Origin: an uncultured Oscillospiraceae bacterium
Lineage (GTDB): Bacteria; Bacillota; Clostridia; Oscillospirales; Ruminococcaceae
DNA: 64,000 bases
NCBI GenBank assembly: GCA_934481355.1
Contig: CAKSPH010000002.1
Location: 1 to 64,000, forward strand
Reading direction: 5' to 3'
The notes beneath the pieces were generated by a model. The model searched no databases and was not told where the DNA came from. It saw only the letters and a list, made by a program, of their open reading frames with translations. The translations under genes were made by a program, and so were the position numbers. This document shows positions 59,665-64,000 of the stretch, piece after piece (position 1 is the stretch's first letter; each line of letters begins with the position of its first letter).

Positions 59665-61098
59665 ATGAATTACAGAATGATAACTTACGTCCTCGGCTGG
59701 ATAATGATATTTGAAGGACTGTTCATGACGGTGCCGACAATAACCGCCGTAGTTTACGGCGAACCCGTCCTGTGGAGCTACCTCATGGTTCAGAGCGGCT
59801 GTATGCTCATTGGCGGGCTGATAGTCATGAAGAAGCCGAAAAACAGCCATCTCTACGCCCGCGAGGGTGCAGTTATAGTCGCGCTGAGCTGGATAGTGCT
59901 CAGTGCTTTCGGGGCGCTTCCGTTCGTTCTCTCAAAGGAGATACCCGGCTATATCGACGCCCTGTTTGAGACCGCCTCCGGATTCACCACCACCGGCGCC
60001 ACGATACTTTCAGACGTGGAAATAATGTCCCACGCCTCCCTTATGTGGCGGAGCTTCACCCACTGGGTCGGCGGCATGGGAGTGCTGGTTTTCGTTATGG
60101 CGTTCCTGCCGCTGTCCGGCGCGCAGAATATGCACATCATGAAGGCGGAGAGCCCGGGGCCGTCAGTCAGCAAGCTGGTTCCCCGCGTAAGGACTACCGC
60201 GCTGCTGTTGTACTCCATATACCTCGTACTGACGGTAATTGAATTCGTAATGCTCCTGTTCGGCGGCATGACCGTGTTTGAGGCGATCAATACTACCTTC
60301 GCGACCGCAGGCACCGGCGGCTTCGGTATATACAACTCCAGCATGGGAGGATTCTCGCACTACTGCCAGATAGTCGTGACCGTATTCATGATACTGTTCG
60401 CAACTAACTTCAACAGCTTCTTCTTCATTATAACCGGAAAGCTGAAAGAAGCGTTCAGCGTTGAAGTCCGGATGTTCCTCATAATTATCGCGTCGTTTAC
60501 CACGATCATAACCCTGAATACGCTGAACCTGTTCGGAAACCCCGGCGACGCCCTGCGTAATTCAGCATTCACAGTGGCTTCGATAGTTTCCTCCACTGGA
60601 TTCTCCACCGTGGATTTCAACCTATGGCCGGAGCTCTCCCGGACGCTCATTATAATACTGATGTTCATAGGCGCCTGCGCCGGAAGCACCGGCGGCGGAA
60701 TGAAGGTCTCCAGAATAATCATACTGTTCAAGGGCATGGCAAAGGAGCTCCAGACGATGGTTCAGCCCCGCCAGATAAAGAAGATAAAGATGGATTCCCA
60801 CATCATCGACCACGAAACGGTGCGCTCCGTAAACGTCTATATGGTCGCGTATATGATGATATTCATTATCTCCGCGATAGTCGTTTCCTTTGACAACCAC
60901 GACCTTATCACCACGTTCACATCTGTCGCGACGACAATGAACAACACAGGCCCCGGTCTGGGTCTGGTCGGACCTACCGGAAATTTCGGGTTCTTCTCCG
61001 CGCAGTCGAAGATCGTCCTGATATTCGATATGCTCGCCGGCAGGCTGGAACTTTTCCCGATGCTGCTGCTGTTCACTCCAGGCACATGGAAGAAATAA
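59665..61098 (+). CDS. trkH: Trk potassium channel subunit
   Basis: A 477-aa integral membrane potassium transporter. The four pore loops have the TTGAT (FTTTGATIL), TAGTGGFG, SSTGFSTVDF and MNNTGPGLG segments with the selectivity-filter glycines. About ten membrane helices. It forms the ion path gated by TrkA, encoded just upstream. A strong terminator follows. Confidence 0.95.
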   Translation: MNYRMITYVLGWIMIFEGLFMTVPTITAVVYGEPVLWSYLMVQSGCMLIGGLIVMKKPKNSHLYAREGAVIVALSWIVLSAFGALPFVLSKEIPGYIDALFETASGFTTTGATILSDVEIMSHASLMWRSFTHWVGGMGVLVFVMAFLPLSGAQNMHIMKAESPGPSVSKLVPRVRTTALLLYSIYLVLTVIEFVMLLFGGMTVFEAINTTFATAGTGGFGIYNSSMGGFSHYCQIVVTVFMILFATNFNSFFFIITGKLKEAFSVEVRMFLIIIASFTTIITLNTLNLFGNPGDALRNSAFTVASIVSSTGFSTVDFNLWPELSRTLIIILMFIGACAGSTGGGMKVSRIIILFKGMAKELQTMVQPRQIKKIKMDSHIIDHETVRSVNVYMVAYMMIFIISAIVVSFDNHDLITTFTSVATTMNNTGPGLGLVGPTGNFGFFSAQSKIVLIFDMLAGRLELFPMLLLFTPGTWKK

Positions 61099-61121
61099 AC
61101 CAGTCCGCTGATAAAACACAA

Positions 61122-61171
61122 CAGGCTGCCGACAGCCCTCGCCCCGGGGACTGTCGGCAGCCTGTATTGAT
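61122..61171 (+). terminator. Terminator of the trkAH operon
   Basis: CAGGCTGCCGACAG pairs perfectly with CTGTCGGCAGCCTG, followed by TATTGATTTTTT. Confidence 0.9.
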
Positions 61172-61215
61172 TTTTTATCCGTTTTGTGCTATCATATAGA
61201 AAAGGAGGCGGTAAT

Positions 61216-62070
61216 ATGAACGACATGAAGCTGAGCTACTTCACCAACGACGAGAGCTTTCCGCTGTTCGTGCAGTTCGGCGGACATGATGTCCCGCTGT
61301 TTATTCACGGTCACGAGGACTTCTACGAGCTCGTGACGGTCATGGACGGAAGCGCCATGCACATAGTGGACGGCGAGCGCAGCACCATCAGCAAAGGGGA
61401 CGTTTTCGTCATAGGCAACGGGATCTCCCATGGCTTTGACGAAACTAAAAATCTCCGTATCTGCAACATCATGTACCGCCCGGAAATGCTCTTTTCCGGA
61501 GATCTGGACATTCGCCGGCTCCCGGGATTCCATGCGCTTTTTCTGCTGGAGCCGTACTTCAACAGCACCCAGCACTTCCAGAGCCGCCTGAAGCTCACAC
61601 CGGCGGATTTCCAGCTCATACAGCCGCTTCTTGACACCGCCGAGCGCGAGTACACCTCAGACAAGCCCGGAAGCCGCACGATGGTGCTCTCCTGCGTAAG
61701 ACAGCTTGCCGTGATACTCTCCCGGCTGTACGAAACTCCCACGAAGCCCAGGGAAATAACCGGAATAGCGGACGCCGCCGCATTTATGGAAACAAGCTTC
61801 GCCGAAAACATATCCATCTCAGACGTGATAGAGCGCTCTCATTATTCGCAGAGGCACTTTATACGTCTGTTTTCCGCAGCCTACGGAATGACCCCTCAGC
61901 GCTACCTGACAGATGTCCGCATACGTCATGCCGGGGCTCTGCTTCGCGACAGCGGGCTTTCAGTTACGGAAATTGCAATGCGGTGCGGATTCGACGACTC
62001 CAACTATTTCAGCCGTATCTTCCGAAAGTACACCGGAACATCTCCCAGCGAATTCCGAGGGAATCGATAA
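61216..62070 (+). CDS. AraC-family regulator with cupin domain
   Basis: A 284-aa RhaS/MelR-like regulator. N-terminal cupin sensor with FIHGHEDFYELVTVMDGS and SKGDVFVIGNGISHGF; C-terminal double helix-turn-helix (about 185-283) ending TEIAMRCGFDDSNYFSRIF and TSPSEFRGNR. It probably senses a sugar. The start at 61216 has AAAGGAGG. It is monocistronic between two terminators; its target is not in view. Confidence 0.92.
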   Translation: MNDMKLSYFTNDESFPLFVQFGGHDVPLFIHGHEDFYELVTVMDGSAMHIVDGERSTISKGDVFVIGNGISHGFDETKNLRICNIMYRPEMLFSGDLDIRRLPGFHALFLLEPYFNSTQHFQSRLKLTPADFQLIQPLLDTAEREYTSDKPGSRTMVLSCVRQLAVILSRLYETPTKPREITGIADAAAFMETSFAENISISDVIERSHYSQRHFIRLFSAAYGMTPQRYLTDVRIRHAGALLRDSGLSVTEIAMRCGFDDSNYFSRIFRKYTGTSPSEFRGNR

Positions 62071-62077
62071 AAATAGG

Positions 62078-62105
62078 GGGGGCAGGAAAACCTGCCCCCT
62101 TTTTA
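62078..62105. terminator. Bidirectional terminator between araC-type gene and hisC
   Basis: GGGGGCAGG pairs with CCTGCCCCC around AAAA, followed by TTTTT on the plus strand; an A/T-rich run precedes it for the minus strand. Confidence 0.85.
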
Positions 62106-63158
62106 TTACTTTATATACTCTTTCAGCGCGGATATAAGCGCGTCAATCTCCCCGTCCGTGCCTATCGTGATACGCAGGCGGTTGTCAATGCGCTTCTTTG
62201 AGAAGTACCGCACATAGATATCCCTGGTTTTCAGGAACTCCTGAATGTCCTTCGCACGGAACTCCGGGTGCTCTGCGAACAGGAAGTTCGTGCTGCTGTC
62301 CTTCACGTCGAATCCCATCGCGCGGAGCTCCTTTGCGAGCCTCTCGCGGGTCGCCACGACCTTCTGCACAGTCGTGCGGAAATACTCCTCGTCCTCTACG
62401 GAAGCAACGCCGGCGGCTATCGCAACGCTGTCCAGCGGGTAGGAATTGTAGCTGTCCTTTGCCGCAAACAGCGCCGAGATTATGTCCGCATTGCCCAGCG
62501 CGTAGCCTATTCTCATGCCCGCCATGGAGCGCGACTTGGAGAATGTCTGAACCACCACCAGATTCTCGTATTCCTTTAACAGCGGCACCGCGGAAGTCCC
62601 GCCGAAATCAACGTAAGCCTCGTCCGAGATAACAACGCTGTCCGGATTCGCGTCCAGTATCTCCCGCATGAAATCCAGACCCCTGCCGATACTTGTGGGA
62701 GCGTTCGGATTCGCGATGACTACGCCGCCGTTCGGGCGCTTGTAGTCCGCCGCGCTGATGTTGAAGTCCGCGTCCACCGGAATGGTCTCATACGGAATGC
62801 GGAGCATATCGCACCAAACCGGGTAGAACGAGTATGTAATGTCCGGGTATATAACCGGCCTGTCCGAGTTGAAGAACGCCCGGAAGCACAGCGCCAGAAC
62901 ATCGTCCGAGCCGTTGCCAAGGAACACGTTCTCCCTTTTCAGCCCGAATCTCTTCGCGAGGGCCTCCGCAAGTGGTCTTGCGTTCGCGTCCGGGTACTTT
63001 TTCAGGCTTCCCCCGCGGAACTGCTCTATCGCGCGGAGCACTCCCGGAGCGGGCGGATACGGATTCTCATTCGCGTTCAGCTTGATGAAATCGGTCTTGT
63101 CCGGCTGTTCGCCCGCGACATACGGCTCTATCTTTATCAGATTATCTTTCCAGCTCAT
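62106..63158 (-). CDS. hisC: Histidinol-phosphate aminotransferase
   Basis: A 350-aa PLP aminotransferase of the HisC group. FIKLNANENPYPPAPGV at the start, LGNGSDDVLAL, NPNAPTS, SDEAYVDFGG, and the PLP lysine in VVQTFSKSRSMAGMRIGYA. It transaminates imidazole-acetol phosphate in histidine biosynthesis; activity on aromatic amino acids is possible. No other his gene is adjacent. Start at 63158, preceded by AAAGGAG. Confidence 0.92.
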   Translation of the reverse strand: MSWKDNLIKIEPYVAGEQPDKTDFIKLNANENPYPPAPGVLRAIEQFRGGSLKKYPDANARPLAEALAKRFGLKRENVFLGNGSDDVLALCFRAFFNSDRPVIYPDITYSFYPVWCDMLRIPYETIPVDADFNISAADYKRPNGGVVIANPNAPTSIGRGLDFMREILDANPDSVVISDEAYVDFGGTSAVPLLKEYENLVVVQTFSKSRSMAGMRIGYALGNADIISALFAAKDSYNSYPLDSVAIAAGVASVEDEEYFRTTVQKVVATRERLAKELRAMGFDVKDSSTNFLFAEHPEFRAKDIQEFLKTRDIYVRYFSKKRIDNRLRITIGTDGEIDALISALKEYIK

Positions 63159-63173
63159 ATTAACTCCTTTAAA

Positions 63174-63207
63174 CAAAAACGGCAGATGACCCTGAGGTCA
63201 CCCGCCG
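63174..63207 (-). terminator. Terminator of the CD1247-like gene
   Basis: On the minus strand CGGCGGGTGACC pairs with GGTCATCTGCCG (two G-T pairs) and is followed by TTTTTG. Confidence 0.75.
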
Positions 63208-63230
63208 CCTGGTTTTACCTTTGCTTTGGA

Positions 63231-63641
63231 TCAGTCAGCGTCGTCCTCATCGAGTTCGAACTCAAGATGGGAGCCGCAGTTAGGACAATCCAGCGTATTG
63301 TTCTGAGCCTGATCATAGTCGAAACGGATCGTGTTGCCGCAGTTGGGGCAGGTCGTCTCGTACATTCCGTCGAGGTCGTCTTCAAAGTCCTCGTCGTCAT
63401 CGTAGTCGTCCTCGTCCTCAGTGCCGTAAACCTCGTCCTCAAGGTCGCATACGCTCTCCTCCAGGTCTGTTACAACGTCTGCAACATCGTCCAGCTCTTC
63501 ATCGACCTCATTGAGATTTTCAGCGATATCGCCGAGAACGTCAATGACAGCGGCAAGTATCTTGCCCTCCTTGGTGGTTTCGTCGAGAGAAAGACCCTCT
63601 GCAAGACCCTTGATATAAGATACCTTTTCACTGATAGTCAT
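63231..63641 (-). CDS. CD1247-like acidic zinc-ribbon protein
   Basis: A 136-aa protein. The N-terminus TISEKVSYIKGLAEGLSLD and following helices match the CD1247 N-terminal domain of Clostridia. A strongly acidic linker (EDEDDYDDDEDFEDD) separates it from a zinc ribbon with CPNCGN and CPNCGS. The function is unknown; the arrangement suggests a nucleic-acid or transcription-associated role. It lies next to efp, in the same direction. Confidence 0.88.
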   Translation of the reverse strand: MTISEKVSYIKGLAEGLSLDETTKEGKILAAVIDVLGDIAENLNEVDEELDDVADVVTDLEESVCDLEDEVYGTEDEDDYDDDEDFEDDLDGMYETTCPNCGNTIRFDYDQAQNNTLDCPNCGSHLEFELDEDDAD

Positions 63642-63690
63642 ATTGAACCATCCTTTCGTGTCGTCCGAATAATATCCAAAGGGAATGGAA

Positions 63691-64000
63691 TTACTTTACA
63701 CGCTCCATGTATTCGCCTGTTCTTGTGTCGATACGGATGAACTCGCCCTCGTTGATGAACAGCGGAACGCGGATCTCAGCGCCGGTCTCGAGCGTAGCGG
63801 GCTTGGTTGCGTTTGTAGCAGTGTTGCCAGCGAAGCCGGGGTCGGTCTGTGTGATCTGGAGCTCAACGAAGTTCGGGGGCTCTACGCCGAATACCTTGCC
63901 CTTGTAGGACAGAACCTTACATACCATGTTCTCCTTAACGAACTTGAAGTTGTCGCCGACATCGGAAGCGTTAACCGGAACGTCCTCGTAGGTCTCGGAA
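63691..64000 (-). CDS. efp: Elongation factor P, 3' part (cut by window end)
   Basis: About 102 C-terminal residues of EF-P are visible, reading in frame to the window edge. [26 protein letters not shown] is domain II-III junction sequence, and [29 protein letters not shown] is the standard C-terminus. EF-P relieves ribosome stalling at proline runs. The N-terminal domain with the modified loop residue lies outside the window. Confidence 0.95.
   Translation of the reverse strand, partial: SETYEDVPVNASDVGDNFKFVKENMVCKVLSYKGKVFGVEPPNFVELQITQTDPGFAGNTATNATKPATLETGAEIRVPLFINEGEFIRIDTRTGEYMERVK

Noticed and set aside
1..64000. CRISPR array, tRNA or rRNA genes
   Set aside because: No regularly spaced direct repeats and no recognisable tRNA or rRNA sequence on either strand.

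Overview
The window looks like chromosome of a gut or rumen Gram-positive anaerobe of the Ruminococcus / Oscillospiraceae type. Evidence: a very large secreted protein with a C-terminal type I dockerin, a GH31 alpha-xylosidase, an MptD-type ECF transporter, a CD1247-like zinc-ribbon protein, clostridial gene arrangements, and strong AAGGAGG-type ribosome binding sites. The genus is inferred. The backbone is moderately GC-rich; bases 1-5540 are clearly AT-rich and carry three recombinases, so that part is an acquired island cut by the left window edge.

Region 1 (1-5.6 kb, island): two 27-bp inverted repeats flank a short segment holding a consensus promoter, directly beside a tyrosine recombinase gene whose stop codon lies inside the right repeat. 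This is the architecture of a recombinase-driven promoter inversion (phase-variation) switch and is the most striking signal in the window. A serine recombinase, an unknown Cys-rich protein, a Tn916-like integrase and an AbiH-type phage-defence gene follow.

Region 2 (5.9-22.6 kb): a LytTR-PAS regulator, a 2493-aa GLUG-repeat/dockerin surface protein, then an ECF transporter operon (S, T, double ATPase) with an overlapping AraC regulator and a pair of half-size ABC exporter-type proteins, an arrangement often seen for metal or metallophore transport.

Region 3 (22.6-35 kb): a broken sugar-kinase remnant, galT, DUF2461, an orphan phage terminase pair, tautomerase, Nudix, ung, flavin reductase, GH31 xylosidase with a LacI-type operator, a diguanylate cyclase, an SLC13-type transporter and a bacterial PARG.

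Region 4 (35-48.8 kb): a cobalamin riboswitch and a tightly overlapped 15-gene cobalamin operon (cbiG to cbiC). It lacks cbiD, cbiF, cbiL and a cobalt chelatase in this window.

Region 5 (48.8-64 kb): phosphoglycerate-mutase-like phosphatase, plsC and lipid kinase, LysR, SLOG protein, a small sortase-anchored protein, DUF4867, a MalT-like LuxR regulator sharing an operator with a downstream lipoprotein gene, trkAH potassium uptake, AraC, hisC, a CD1247-like protein and the 3' part of efp.

Throughout the backbone, but not in the island, there is a family of short palindromic MITE-like repeats with ends GGTNACCTCTAAAAACC. At least eleven copies or fragments occur, three full copies with exact 4-bp target duplications of the form NTAA/TTAT. 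They sit in gene boundaries, promoters and leaders, including the cobalamin riboswitch leader and the trkA transcription start. No tRNA, rRNA or CRISPR array was recognised.
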